The notes: a model not told the origin generated them from the sequence alone. Counted from the first letter of the stretch, positions 17,294 to 33,047 are shown. The stretch: 64,000 nucleotides of DNA from Staphylococcus aureus (GCF_001027105.1 NZ_CP011526.1:434001-498000), one strand, 5' to 3'. Numbers and translations: made by a program.

Positions 17294-18934
17294 GTGTCGA
17301 AAGAAATAGATTGGAGAAAATCCGTTGTATATCAAATTTATCCTAAGTCGTTTAATGATACGACGGGGAATGGTATAGGAGATATCAATGGAATTATAGA
17401 AAAATTGGATTATATCAAGTTATTGGGTGTTGATTATATTTGGTTAACACCAGTGTATGAATCACCGATGAATGATAATGGCTATGATATCAGCAATTAT
17501 TTAGAAATCAATGAAGACTTTGGAACGATGGATGATTTTGAAAAGTTAATCAAAGTTGCGCATCAAAAAGACTTGAAAGTGATGTTAGATATTGTCATTA
17601 ATCATACGTCGACGGAGCATGAATGGTTTAAAGAAGCCCGTAAATCTAAAGATAACCCTTATAGAGATTATTACTTTTTCAGATCATCTGAAGACGGGCC
17701 GCCAACAAATTGGCATTCTAAATTCGGTGGTAATGCATGGAAGTATGATTCTGAGACAGATGAATATTATTTACATTTATTTGATGTCAGTCAAGCTGAT
17801 TTAAATTGGGATAATCCGGAAGTACGTCAATCGTTATATCGCATAGTCAATCATTGGATAGACTTCGGCGTTGATGGTTTTCGATTTGATGTCATTAACT
17901 TAATTTCTAAAGGTGAATTTAAGGACTCTGACAAAATAGGTAAAGAATTTTATACGGATGGTCCTAGAGTGCATGAGTTTCTGCATGAATTAAATCGTCA
18001 AACGTTTGGTAACACTGACATGATGACTATAGGAGAAATGTCTTCGACGACGATTGAAAATTGTATTAAGTATACACAACCAGAACGCCAAGAATTGAAT
18101 AGTGTTTTTAATTTTCATCATCTAAAGGTTGATTATGTTGATGGTGAAAAGTGGACAAATGCGAAGCTTGATTTTCATAAGTTAAAGGAAATTCTGATGC
18201 AATGGCAACGAGGTATTTATGACGGTGGCGGATGGAACGCGATTTTCTGGTGTAATCATGATCAGCCACGGGTAGTGTCTAGATTTGGTGATGATACGTC
18301 GGAAGAGATGAGGATACAAAGTGCTAAAATGTTAGCTATCGCACTGCATATGTTGCAAGGGACGCCATATATTTACCAAGGTGAAGAAATTGGTATGACG
18401 GACCCACATTTTACATCAATAGCACAATATCGTGATGTTGAATCGATTAATGCCTACCATCAGTTGTTAAGTGAAGGGCATGCTGAAGCGGATGTGTTAG
18501 CGATTTTAGGACAGAAGTCACGAGACAATTCGAGAACGCCTATGCAATGGAGTGATGATGTTAATGCTGGATTTACAGCTGGTAAGCCTTGGATTGATAT
18601 TTCGGAAAATTATCATCAGGTCAACGTTAGACAAGCACTTCAGAATAAAGAGTCTATTTTCTATACGTATCAAAAATTAATACAATTAAGACATACGCAT
18701 GATATTATTACGTATGGAGACATTGTGCCACGTTTTATGGATCATGATCATTTATTTGTTTATGAACGTCATTATAAGAATCAACAATGGCTAGTAATTG
18801 CGAATTTCTCAGCATCGGCTGTTGATTTGCCAGAAGGATTGGCTAGAGAAGGTTGTGTTGTGATTCAAACAGGCACAGTGGAAAATAATACGATAAGCGG
18901 GTTTGGTGCAATTGTAATCGAAACAAACGCGTAA
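17294..18934 (+). CDS. treC: Alpha,alpha-phosphotrehalase (trehalose-6-phosphate hydrolase)
   Basis: 546 aa, GH13 family. It cleaves trehalose 6-phosphate to glucose and glucose 6-phosphate in the cytoplasm. The (beta/alpha)8 motifs are visible: DIVINHTS (region I), GVDGFRFDVIN with the nucleophile Asp (II), TIGEMSS with the acid Glu (III) and FWCNHDQPR (IV). The start is GTG 17294 with AAGGTGG upstream. A weak GC-poor hairpin in the 63-nt gap after treP could tune expression. Context between a trehalose EIIBC and a GntR regulator supports the specificity. Confidence 0.95.
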   Translation: MSKEIDWRKSVVYQIYPKSFNDTTGNGIGDINGIIEKLDYIKLLGVDYIWLTPVYESPMNDNGYDISNYLEINEDFGTMDDFEKLIKVAHQKDLKVMLDIVINHTSTEHEWFKEARKSKDNPYRDYYFFRSSEDGPPTNWHSKFGGNAWKYDSETDEYYLHLFDVSQADLNWDNPEVRQSLYRIVNHWIDFGVDGFRFDVINLISKGEFKDSDKIGKEFYTDGPRVHEFLHELNRQTFGNTDMMTIGEMSSTTIENCIKYTQPERQELNSVFNFHHLKVDYVDGEKWTNAKLDFHKLKEILMQWQRGIYDGGGWNAIFWCNHDQPRVVSRFGDDTSEEMRIQSAKMLAIALHMLQGTPYIYQGEEIGMTDPHFTSIAQYRDVESINAYHQLLSEGHAEADVLAILGQKSRDNSRTPMQWSDDVNAGFTAGKPWIDISENYHQVNVRQALQNKESIFYTYQKLIQLRHTHDIITYGDIVPRFMDHDHLFVYERHYKNQQWLVIANFSASAVDLPEGLAREGCVVIQTGTVENNTISGFGAIVIETNA

Positions 18935-18958
18935 AATAAATTGAGTGGATGCGTTTAT

Positions 18959-19687
18959 ATGGCGAAACAAAAAAAGTTTATGAAGATTTATGAGGCGTTG
19001 AAAGAAGATATATTAAACGGGCAGATTCAATATGGTGAACAAATTCCGTCTGAACATGATTTGGTGCAATTGTACCAGTCATCTCGAGAGACCGTGCGTA
19101 AGGCATTAGATTTGTTGGCATTAGACGGCATGATTCAAAAGATTCATGGTAAAGGGTCACTTGTCATTTATCAGGAGGTTACAGAGTTTCCATTTTCTGA
19201 ACTTGTTAGTTTTAAAGAAATGCAAGAAGAAATGGGCGTCGCATATTTAACTGAAGTTGTTGTGAATGAGGTTGTTGAAGCGCATGAAGTTCCAGAAGTT
19301 CAACATGCTTTAAACATCAATTCTAGTGAATCACTCATTCATATTGTTAGAACTCGTCGGCTTAACCAACATGTGAAGATTGTTGATGAAGATTATTTTC
19401 TAAAGTCGATTGTTTCAGATATAGGTAATGATGTTGCGAGTGATTCTATTTATGATTATTTGGAAAAGGTATTAAATCTTAATATTAGTTATTCAAGTAA
19501 GTCTATTACTTTTGAACCGTTTGATGAACAAGCATATCAATTGTTTGGTGATGTATCGGTGGCTTATTCAGCAACAGTTCGAAGTATTGTGTATTTAGAA
19601 AATACAATGCCGTTTCAATATAATATTTCAAAACATCTTGCAAATGAATTTAAATTTAATGACTTCTCAAGACGTCGTATAAAGTAA
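18959..19687 (+). CDS. treR: Trehalose operon repressor, GntR/HutC family
   Basis: About 242 aa. The N-terminal winged helix-turn-helix (residues about 6-70; PSEHDLVQLYQSSRETVRKALDLL) precedes a UTRA effector domain (about 85-235). In this family trehalose 6-phosphate relieves repression. It is the last operon gene and probably binds the palindrome in the treP promoter. ATG 18959 is chosen because the protein then begins MAKQKKFMKIYEALK like its relatives; TTG 18941 is possible. Confidence 0.92.
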   Translation: MAKQKKFMKIYEALKEDILNGQIQYGEQIPSEHDLVQLYQSSRETVRKALDLLALDGMIQKIHGKGSLVIYQEVTEFPFSELVSFKEMQEEMGVAYLTEVVVNEVVEAHEVPEVQHALNINSSESLIHIVRTRRLNQHVKIVDEDYFLKSIVSDIGNDVASDSIYDYLEKVLNLNISYSSKSITFEPFDEQAYQLFGDVSVAYSATVRSIVYLENTMPFQYNISKHLANEFKFNDFSRRRIK

Positions 19688-19710
19688 ACAATGATATAAA
19701 TGATTTATAC

Positions 19711-19740
19711 TTGCAATTAACTATTAAAATATAGTAATAT
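19711..19740 (+). promoter_or_regulatory. SRP RNA promoter
   Basis: TTGCAA (19711-19716), 18-bp spacer, TAATAT (19735-19740), about 7 nt before the RNA 5' end. Confidence 0.6.
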
Positions 19741-19746
19741 ATATCT

Positions 19747-20024
19747 TGCCGTGCTAGGTGGGGAGGTAGCGGTTCCCTGTACTCGAAATCCGCTTTATGC
19801 GAGGCTTAATTCCTTTGTTGAGGCCGTATTTTTGCGAAGTCTGCCCAAAGCACGTAGTGTTTGAAGATTTCGGTCCTATGCAATATGAACCCATGAACCA
19901 TGTCAGGTCCTGACGGAAGCAGCATTAAGTGGATCATCATATGTGCCGTAGGGTAGCCGAGATTTAGCTAACGACTTTGGTTACGTTCGTGAATTACGTT
20001 CGATGCTTAGGTGCACGGTTTTTT
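19747..20024 (+). ncRNA. ffs: Large (Gram-positive type) signal recognition particle RNA
   Basis: About 270 nt. The Ffh-binding hairpin of domain IV is clear: the GTCAGGTCCTGACGGAAGCAGC stretch at 19899-19923 carries the conserved GGAA tetraloop neighbourhood and asymmetric loop. The 5' GCCGTGC pairs with the 3' GTGCACGG, closing the Alu domain as in Bacillus scRNA, and Ts follow at 20018-20024 as an intrinsic terminator. It works with Ffh to target membrane proteins. Exact ends are estimated to a few nt. Confidence 0.93.
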
Positions 20025-20074
20025 ATTTTTTAAATATTAAACCGATTATTAAGAGTTGAAAATATATAATTATA

Positions 20075-20142
20075 GAAGCTACTTTCTTGAAGACAATTCA
20101 GCGTATTATACGTGGAACATGTTTGTGGGAAGTAGCTTTTTT
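20075..20142 (+). terminator. Extended terminator hairpin downstream of the SRP RNA
   Basis: GAAGCTACTT pairs with AAGTAGCTT followed by a T run; a small CGTAT/ATACG hairpin lies inside. The remainder of 20025-20325 shows no supported gene. Confidence 0.65.
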
Positions 20143-20325
20143 ATATGTGAAGTTTGATTCAAGTGAACTCGATGTGCAGTTTGAATGATTTTTGTGTCAA
20201 TGAAAAGTAAGAAGTTATAATTTGATGATAAAGAAATGATGGTGAAATGAGGGGGAGTATCTTACAATAGAATTATTAATGAGATACGTTATGATTATTG
20301 ACAATCAAATGCCTACGGAGGACAT

Positions 20326-20850
20326 ATGCAAATATATTTAAGTACTTTAACAGAGTTAGATTATGATAAATCTTTAAATAGTATTGAAGAAAGTTTTGAT
20401 GATAATCCTGAAACGAGTTGGCAAGCACGTGCGAAAGTAAAACATTTAAGAAAATCTCCTTGCTATAATTTTGAATTAGAAGTAATAGCGAAAAATGAAA
20501 ATAACGATGTCGTTGGACACGTTTTATTAATTGAAGTAGAAATTAATAGTGATGATAAGACGTATTATGGTTTGGCGATTGCCTCTTTATCAGTTCATCC
20601 TGAATTACGTGGACAAAAATTAGGTCGTGGCTTGGTTCAAGCAGTAGAAGAGCGTGCCAAAGCACAAGAGTATAGTACGGTTGTTGTAGACCATTGTTTT
20701 GACTACTTTGAAAAGTTGGGTTATCAAAATGCTGCTGAGCATGACATTAAATTAGAATCTGGTGATGCACCGTTACTTGTAAAATATTTATGGGATAATT
20801 TGACGGATGCACCACACGGAATCGTAAAATTTCCAGAACATTTTTATTAA
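20326..20850 (+). CDS. GNAT family N-acetyltransferase
   Basis: 174 aa. The acetyl-CoA site is seen in LSVHPELRGQKLGRGLVQAVEERA (about residues 88-111, RGQKLG as the Q/RxxGxG/A loop). The C-terminal YFEKLGYQNAAEHDIKL strand-helix is typical of the fold. CGGAGG lies 6 nt before the ATG. It is monocistronic between ffs and dnaX. The acceptor substrate is unknown. It resembles small-molecule acetyltransferases more than ribosomal RimI. Confidence 0.87.
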   Translation: MQIYLSTLTELDYDKSLNSIEESFDDNPETSWQARAKVKHLRKSPCYNFELEVIAKNENNDVVGHVLLIEVEINSDDKTYYGLAIASLSVHPELRGQKLGRGLVQAVEERAKAQEYSTVVVDHCFDYFEKLGYQNAAEHDIKLESGDAPLLVKYLWDNLTDAPHGIVKFPEHFY

Positions 20851-20883
20851 TTGTTCAATTAAGAAGTAAAGGTATTATCATGC

Positions 20884-20889
20884 TATAAT
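20884..20889 (+). promoter_or_regulatory. dnaX -10 element
   Basis: TGCTATAAT gives TATAAT with an upstream TGC resembling an extended -10. No good -35 lies at the usual distance. Confidence 0.45.
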
Positions 20890-20918
20890 GAGAGGTAATT
20901 GTTTATGGAGGTGCTAAC

Positions 20919-22616
20919 TTGAATTATCAAGCCTTATATCGTATGTACAGACCCCAAAGTTTCGAGGATGTCGTCGGACAAGAACATGTCACGAAGACAT
21001 TGCGCAATGCGATTTCGAAAGAAAAACAGTCGCATGCTTATATTTTTAGTGGTCCGAGAGGTACGGGGAAAACGAGTATTGCCAAAGTGTTTGCTAAAGC
21101 AATCAACTGTCTAAATAGCACTGATGGAGAACCTTGTAATGAATGTCATATTTGTAAAGGCATTACGCAGGGGACTAATTCAGATGTGATAGAAATTGAT
21201 GCTGCTAGTAATAATGGCGTTGATGAAATAAGAAATATTAGAGACAAAGTTAAATATGCACCAAGTGAATCGAAATATAAAGTTTATATTATAGATGAGG
21301 TGCACATGCTAACAACAGGTGCTTTTAATGCCCTTTTAAAGACGTTAGAAGAACCTCCAGCACACGCTATTTTTATATTGGCAACGACAGAACCACATAA
21401 AATCCCTCCAACAATCATTTCTAGGGCACAACGTTTTGATTTTAAAGCAATTAGCCTAGATCAAATTGTTGAACGTTTAAAATTTGTAGCAGATGCACAA
21501 CAAATTGAATGTGAAGATGAAGCCTTGGCATTTATCGCTAAAGCGTCTGAAGGGGGTATGCGTGATGCATTAAGTATTATGGATCAGGCTATTGCATTTG
21601 GTGATGGTACGTTAACATTGCAAGATGCGTTGAATGTCACAGGTAGCGTACATGATGAAGCGTTGGATCACTTGTTTGATGATATTGTACAAGGTGACGT
21701 ACAAGCATCTTTTAAAAAATACCATCAGTTTATAACAGAAGGTAAAGAAGTGAATCGCCTAATAAATGATATGATTTATTTTGTCAGAGATACGATTATG
21801 AATAAAACATCTGAGAAAGATACTGAGTATCGAGCACTGATGAACTTAGAATTAGATATGTTATATCAAATGATTGATCTTATTAATGATACATTAGTGT
21901 CGATTCGTTTTAGTGTGAATCAAAACGTTCATTTTGAAGTGTTGTTAGTAAAATTAGCTGAGCAGATTAAGGGTCAACCACAAGTGATTGCGAATGTAGC
22001 TGAACCAGCACAAATTGCTTCATCGCCAAACACAGATGTATTGTTGCAACGTATGGAACAGTTAGAGCAAGAACTAAAAACACTAAAAGCACAAGGAGTG
22101 AGTGTCGCTCCTGTTCAAAAATCTTCGAAAAAGCCTGCGAGAGGCATACAAAAATCTAAAAATGCATTTTCAATGCAACAAATTGCAAAAGTGCTAGATA
22201 AAGCGAATAAGGCAGATATCAAATTGTTGAAAGATCATTGGCAAGAAGTGATTGATCATGCCAAAAATAATGATAAAAAATCACTCGTTAGTTTATTGCA
22301 AAATTCGGAACCTGTGGCGGCAAGTGAAGATCACGTACTTGTGAAATTTGAGGAAGAGATCCATTGTGAAATCGTCAATAAAGACGACGAGAAACGTAGT
22401 AGTATAGAAAGTGTTGTATGTAATATCGTTAATAAAAACGTTAAAGTTGTTGGTGTACCATCAGATCAATGGCAAAGAGTTCGAACGGAATATTTACAAA
22501 ATCGTAAAAACGAAGGCGATGATATGCCAAAGCAACAAGCACAACAAACAGATATTGCTCAAAAAGCAAAAGATCTTTTCGGTGAAGAAACTGTACATGT
22601 GATAGATGAAGAGTGA
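20919..22616 (+). CDS. dnaX: DNA polymerase III subunit tau (gamma/tau)
   Basis: 565 aa. Clamp-loader ATPase of the replisome. Walker A GPRGTGKTS is at 45-53, zinc-binding Cys64, 73, 76 and 79 follow, the DEVH box is near 125-129 and the SRAQRFDF sensor/SRC region near 170. The C-terminal half (linker about 370-420, then an alpha/beta tail) would bind DnaE/PolC and DnaB. The start is TTG 20919 with ideal GGAGGTG 5 nt upstream. It heads the dnaX-ybaB-recR cluster common to Firmicutes. Confidence 0.96.
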   Translation: MNYQALYRMYRPQSFEDVVGQEHVTKTLRNAISKEKQSHAYIFSGPRGTGKTSIAKVFAKAINCLNSTDGEPCNECHICKGITQGTNSDVIEIDAASNNGVDEIRNIRDKVKYAPSESKYKVYIIDEVHMLTTGAFNALLKTLEEPPAHAIFILATTEPHKIPPTIISRAQRFDFKAISLDQIVERLKFVADAQQIECEDEALAFIAKASEGGMRDALSIMDQAIAFGDGTLTLQDALNVTGSVHDEALDHLFDDIVQGDVQASFKKYHQFITEGKEVNRLINDMIYFVRDTIMNKTSEKDTEYRALMNLELDMLYQMIDLINDTLVSIRFSVNQNVHFEVLLVKLAEQIKGQPQVIANVAEPAQIASSPNTDVLLQRMEQLEQELKTLKAQGVSVAPVQKSSKKPARGIQKSKNAFSMQQIAKVLDKANKADIKLLKDHWQEVIDHAKNNDKKSLVSLLQNSEPVAASEDHVLVKFEEEIHCEIVNKDDEKRSSIESVVCNIVNKNVKVVGVPSDQWQRVRTEYLQNRKNEGDDMPKQQAQQTDIAQKAKDLFGEETVHVIDEE

Positions 22617-22619
22617 TAC

Positions 22620-22648
22620 ATGACAAGCGATATAATCGTATGTATAAT
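22620..22648 (+). promoter_or_regulatory. Promoter for ybaB-recR
   Basis: ATGACA (22620-22625), 17-bp spacer, TATAAT (22643-22648). Confidence 0.55.
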
Positions 22649-22705
22649 GAAAGAAACATCATTTTATTGATAAATATTTATTGATTTTCAAGGAGGAAAT
22701 GGAAT

Positions 22706-23023
22706 ATGCGCGGTGGCGGAAACATGCAACAAATGATGAAACAAATGCAAAAAATGCAAAAGAAAATGGCTCAAGAACAAGAAAAACTTAAAGAAGAGCG
22801 TATTGTAGGAACAGCTGGCGGTGGCATGGTTGCAGTTACTGTAACTGGTCATAAAGAAGTTGTCGACGTTGAAATCAAAGAAGAAGCTGTAGACCCAGAC
22901 GATATTGAAATGCTACAAGACTTAGTGTTAGCAGCTACTAATGAAGCGATGAATAAAGCTGATGAGCTTACTCAAGAACGTTTAGGTAAACATACTCAAG
23001 GCTTAAACATCCCTGGAATGTGA
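22706..23023 (+). CDS. YbaB/EbfC family nucleoid-associated protein
   Basis: 105 aa. The Met/Gln/Lys-rich N-terminus ([19 protein letters not shown]) forms a coiled helix and [18 protein letters not shown] starts the conserved core. The family forms DNA-binding dimers of tweezer shape. An AGGAGG RBS precedes the ATG. It sits between dnaX and recR, its usual place, suggesting a link to replication or recombination. Confidence 0.93.
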
Positions 23024-23029
23024 TCATAG

Positions 23030-23626
23030 ATGCATTATCCAGAACCTATATCAAAACTTATTGATAGCTTTATGAAATTGCCAGGCATTGGTCCAAAGAC
23101 AGCCCAACGTCTGGCTTTTCATACCTTAGATATGAAAGAAGACGATGTTGTTCAGTTTGCCAAAGCATTAGTAGATGTTAAGAGAGAATTAACATATTGT
23201 AGCGTATGTGGTCACATTACTGAAAATGATCCATGTTATATTTGTGAAGATAAGCAAAGAGATCGTTCAGTTATTTGTGTTGTGGAAGATGACAAAGATG
23301 TCATAGCTATGGAAAAAATGAGAGAATACAAAGGTTTATATCACGTTTTACATGGGTCTATTTCGCCTATGGATGGCATTGGACCAGAAGATATTAATAT
23401 TCCTTCATTGATTGAACGCTTGAAAAACGATGAAGTTAGCGAATTAATCTTAGCTATGAACCCGAACTTAGAGGGGGAATCTACAGCCATGTATATTTCT
23501 AGATTAGTTAAGCCTATAGGTATCAAAGTGACGAGATTAGCACAAGGGTTATCGGTAGGTGGCGATTTAGAGTATGCTGACGAAGTAACATTATCTAAAG
23601 CAATCGCAGGTAGAACAGAAATGTAA
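23030..23626 (+). CDS. recR: Recombination mediator protein RecR
   Basis: 198 aa. It helps load RecA at gaps together with RecO/RecF. A helix-hairpin-helix ([14 protein letters not shown], 19-32), a C4 zinc finger ([16 protein letters not shown]), a Toprim domain (VVEDDKDV onward) and the C-terminal Walker-B-like end are all present. It starts 6 nt after ybaB with only a weak RBS, so coupling is likely. Confidence 0.96.
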
Positions 23627-23669
23627 TGTCTTCTATTAAACATTTTTGATTTTAATACTATAGTAAGAA

Positions 23670-23700
23670 AAGTCACAGTGTAATCATTGTGGCTTTTTTT
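23670..23700 (+). terminator. Terminator after recR
   Basis: AAGTCACA pairs with TGTGGCTT, followed by seven Ts. Confidence 0.8.
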
Positions 23701-24213
23701 ATGGTGTGGTGTGATGTACTACTTTATTTGCGGTGTGGCGGTGGTATGGTTTACCTAGTTTTACTGAGGGATGGGTAATCTTTAGGAAGCAAGCCGTTGG
23801 TTGTGATTTGTTACTTCTAATAGTAATGATGTGAATTGGATTATCGAATTAGATCTATGGTTATGGTGTGTTGGTGCTATTAATTTGATAAATGCGGTTA
23901 ATGACTATGCAAATGAAATTCTTTTGTAATTGAAATGATAGATGCTGGCTTAGTAAGTTGTACTTCTTTGGTCTAAAGCTTATTAAATCAGCCTGTATAG
24001 CGGTGTTTTGAGAGATTATTTAAAACTTGTAAATTTATTTTTAATTTCTGGTAAAAAAATAACGTTCTGTTTTGCGTTTTTTTTGATTGATATGGTTAGA
24101 GAAAAATCTGTTTCTTGTTCTAAAAAACGTACTATTTATAAGTGGGGATTTTTTAAGTTCGATTTTTAGGATAAGGGCGTTCAGTACAGATGACAAAGGT
24201 GTAATTTTTACTG
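23701..24213. other. Gene-less, C-poor gap before the rRNA operon
   Basis: About 510 bp with a strongly G/T-biased + strand and very few Cs. An open frame at 24087-24299 lacks an RBS and looks random. No repeat or RNA could be recognised. Confidence 0.6.
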
Positions 24214-24242
24214 TTGTTAAGCAGTTTGAAAGCCTGTATAGT
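24214..24242 (+). promoter_or_regulatory. Possible rrn P1 promoter
   Basis: TTGTTA (24214-24219), 17-bp spacer, TATAGT (24237-24242), about 110 bp upstream of the stronger second promoter. Tandem promoters are usual for rRNA operons. Confidence 0.45.
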
Positions 24243-24322
24243 ATTTATTTGTTGAGGCAAACAAAACAACTCAACTTAAGAAATAACTTGAATTACTAAC
24301 GAAAATTAATTTTAAAAAGTTA

Positions 24323-24351
24323 TTGACTTAAATGTTAATAAAATGTATAAT
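24323..24351 (+). promoter_or_regulatory. rrn P2 promoter
   Basis: TTGACT (24323-24328), 17-bp spacer, TATAAT (24346-24351), about 130 nt before mature 16S. Confidence 0.85.
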
Positions 24352-24387
24352 TAATTCTTGTCGGTAAGAAAAATGAACATTGAAAAC

Positions 24388-24415
24388 TGAATGACAATAT
24401 GTCAACGTTAATTCC
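24388..24415 (+). other. 5' arm of the 16S processing stem
   Basis: TGAATGACAATATGTCAACG and the following bases are complementary, with small bulges, to 26069-26093 beyond the 16S 3' end. Such stems enclosing pre-16S are RNase III substrates. Confidence 0.75.
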
Positions 24416-24478
24416 AAAAAACGTAACTATAAGTTACAAACATTATTTAGTATTTATGAGCTAATCAAACATCATAAT

Positions 24479-29320
<4,842 letters not shown>

Positions 29321-29347
29321 AATAAATGTTTTGCGAAGCAAAATCAC

Positions 29348-29375
29348 TTTTACTTACTATCTAGTTTTGAATGTA
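29348..29375 (+). other. 3' arm of the 23S processing stem
   Basis: TTTTACTTACTATCTAGTTT and following bases are complementary to 26192-26220 in the spacer. Confidence 0.75.
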
Positions 29376-29392
29376 TAAATTACATTCATATG

Positions 29393-29507
29393 TCTGGTGA
29401 CTATAGCAAGGAGGTCACACCTGTTCCCATGCCGAACACAGAAGTTAAGCTCCTTAGCGTCGATGGTAGTCGAACTTACGTTCCGCTAGAGTAGAACGTT
29501 GCCAGGC
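29393..29507 (+). rRNA. rrf: 5S ribosomal RNA
   Basis: 115 nt from TCTGGTGACTATAGC to GTTGCCAGGC; the ends pair (TCTGGTG/TGCCAGG). The conserved CCGAACACAGAAGTTAAG loop is intact. Its last 55 nt are the first unit of the tandem array that follows. Confidence 0.97.
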
Positions 29508-29533
29508 AAAAAATGGATGCGATGAGCCGCATT

Positions 29534-29560
29534 GAGACCGCAAGGTCTCTTTTTTTTATG
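29534..29560 (+). terminator. rRNA operon terminator, copy 1
   Basis: GAGACCGCAAGGTCTC hairpin followed by eight Ts, 26 nt after mature 5S. Confidence 0.9.
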
Positions 29561-29732
29561 TCTAAAACGTCAAAATAAAAAGCAAACACAAAGAAAAATG
29601 GCTTGGCGAAGTGAAAACGTTTGAATCTGACGAAACGAGAAAAGAGCGCAACGAGTTTAGTAGAGCTAAATGAGTAAGCGAGAGCCGAAGAAGAGGAAAG
29701 AAGCAAGCGATTGTCACAAGTCAAGAAAGGTT

Positions 29733-29786
29733 CTTAGCGTCGATGGTAGCCAACTTACGTTCCGCTAGAGTAGAACGTTGCCAGGC
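29733..29786 (+). pseudogene. 5S rRNA 3' fragment (unit 2)
   Basis: 54 nt matching the 3' half of 5S, with GTAGCC in place of GTAGTCG. The 5' half is absent, so it cannot form 5S rRNA. Confidence 0.9.
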
Positions 29787-29812
29787 AAAAAATGGATGCG
29801 ATGAGCCGCATT

Positions 29813-29839
29813 GAGACCGCAAGGTCTCTTTTTTTTATG
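29813..29839 (+). terminator. rRNA operon terminator, copy 2
   Basis: The same GAGACCGCAAGGTCTC hairpin plus T run, 279 bp after copy 1. Confidence 0.85.
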
Positions 29840-30011
29840 TCTAAAACGTCAAAATAAAAAGTAAACACAAAGAAAAATGGCTTGGCGAAGTGAAAACGTT
29901 TGAATCTGACGAAACGAGAAAAGAGCGCAACGAGTTTAGTAGAGCTAAATGAGTAAGCGAGAGCCGAAGGAGAGGAAAGAAGCAAGCGATTGTCACAAGT
30001 CAAGAAAGGTC

Positions 30012-30065
30012 TTTAGCGACGATGGTAGCCAACTTACGTTCCGCTAGAGTAGAACGTTGCCAGGC
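30012..30065 (+). pseudogene. 5S rRNA 3' fragment (unit 3)
   Basis: 54 nt of 5S 3' half beginning TTTAGCGACG. Lacks the 5' half. Confidence 0.9.
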
Positions 30066-30070
30066 AAGTT

Positions 30071-30094
30071 GAGACCGTGAGGTCTCTTTTTTTA
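30071..30094 (+). terminator. rRNA operon terminator, copy 3
   Basis: GAGACCGTGAGGTCTC with a T run; the loop differs from copies 1 and 2 (GTGA for GCAA). Confidence 0.85.
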
Positions 30095-30268
30095 TGTCTA
30101 AAACGTCAAAATAAAAAGTAAACACAAAGAAAAATGGCTTGGCGAAGTGAAAACGTTTGAATCTGACGAAACGAGAAAAGAGCGCAACGAGTTTAGTAGA
30201 GCTAAATGAGTAAGCGAGAGCCGAAGGAGAGGAAAGAAGCAAGCGATTGTCACAAGTCAAGAAAGGTT

Positions 30269-30322
30269 CTTAGCGAGGATGGTAGCTAACTTACGTTCCG
30301 CTAGAGTAGAACGTTGCTAGAC
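30269..30322 (+). pseudogene. 5S rRNA 3' fragment (unit 4)
   Basis: 54 nt of 5S 3' half with more substitutions (GCGAGGATGG, GCTAGAC). Its unit ends near 30351 without a terminator. Confidence 0.85.
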
Positions 30323-30445
30323 AAGAAATGAATGCGATGAGCCGCATTGAGTGTGAAATTGATATTTTAATAATGTGCACTTTTGATTATTTAAATCTGT
30401 GACTAGAAGTATAAGTGAAGACATTCAGAAGTATTATAAAAAGTG

Positions 30446-30495
30446 AACAGCAGTAAGATAGTTTTTAATCATAAATCATCTTACTGCTGTTTTTA
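30446..30495 (+). terminator. Hairpin with T run beyond the rrn array
   Basis: AACAGCAGTAAGAT pairs with ATCTTACTGCTGTT, then TTT. The near-perfect stem could act as final rrn terminator. Confidence 0.8.
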
Positions 30496-30572
30496 GATTT
30501 TATGTCTAATATCTTTTAAATCGAAGTACAAAAAGGAAATTAATTATTATACAATAGACAAGCTATTGCATA

Positions 30573-30612
30573 AGTAACACTAACTTTTGTCAAAGAAGTG
30601 TTACTATATAAT
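30573..30612 (+). promoter_or_regulatory. Decarboxylase promoter with inverted-repeat operator
   Basis: Perfect arms AGTAACACT (30573-30581) and AGTGTTACT (30597-30605) flank 15 bp and abut TATAAT (30607-30612). The -35 region falls inside the repeat and has no good hexamer. A regulator bound here would cover the polymerase site. Its identity is unknown. Confidence 0.55.
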
Positions 30613-30668
30613 TAATACTTTTGAAAGTAACTAATTCCAAAACAGTGTAAATAAAGGAAGCGTATATC

Positions 30669-32625
<1,957 letters not shown>

Positions 32626-32637
32626 TATAATTGTTAG

Positions 32638-32982
<345 letters not shown>

Positions 32983-33047
32983 TTCTATAATACAATCATC
33001 AATTAGAGATACTTAAAATAGTGTATTAATAAGTTATTAACAATTTT

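Larger units (their letters stand above)
29453..30351 (+). repeat. Tandem array of 5S 3'-half plus rrn terminator plus flank (about 3.3 units)
   Basis: Units start at 29453 (280 bp), 29733 (279 bp), 30012 (257 bp) and 30269 (83 bp, partial). Each begins with CTTAGCG and the 3' half of the 5S gene, then (in units 1-3) a GAGACC/GGTCTC terminator and about 190 bp of near-identical A/G-rich flank. Unit 3 lacks about 21 bp between the 5S piece and the terminator. Unit 4 stops before the terminator. The identity between units is very high, implying recent duplication or homogenisation. Confidence 0.93.
30352..30668. other. Gap between the 5S array and the decarboxylase gene
   Basis: Contains a strong terminator at 30446-30495 and the decarboxylase promoter with an inverted repeat at 30573-30605. 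No supported gene. Confidence 0.6.

Noticed and set aside
22110..22290. Programmed frameshift site giving a short gamma form of DnaX
   Set aside because: The A-rich stretches (for example near 22273) are not in a usable X-XXY-YYZ register and no downstream stop/stem arrangement was seen.
24087..24299. 70-codon open frame before the rRNA operon
   Set aside because: No RBS, no recognisable domain, composition like the surrounding C-poor gap, and it overlaps the probable rrn P1 promoter.
29476..30260. Three near-identical reverse-strand frames of 82-86 codons in the 5S array
   Set aside because: They are antisense to the rRNA terminator/5S repeat units and arise from the same repeat three times; no RBS or domain.
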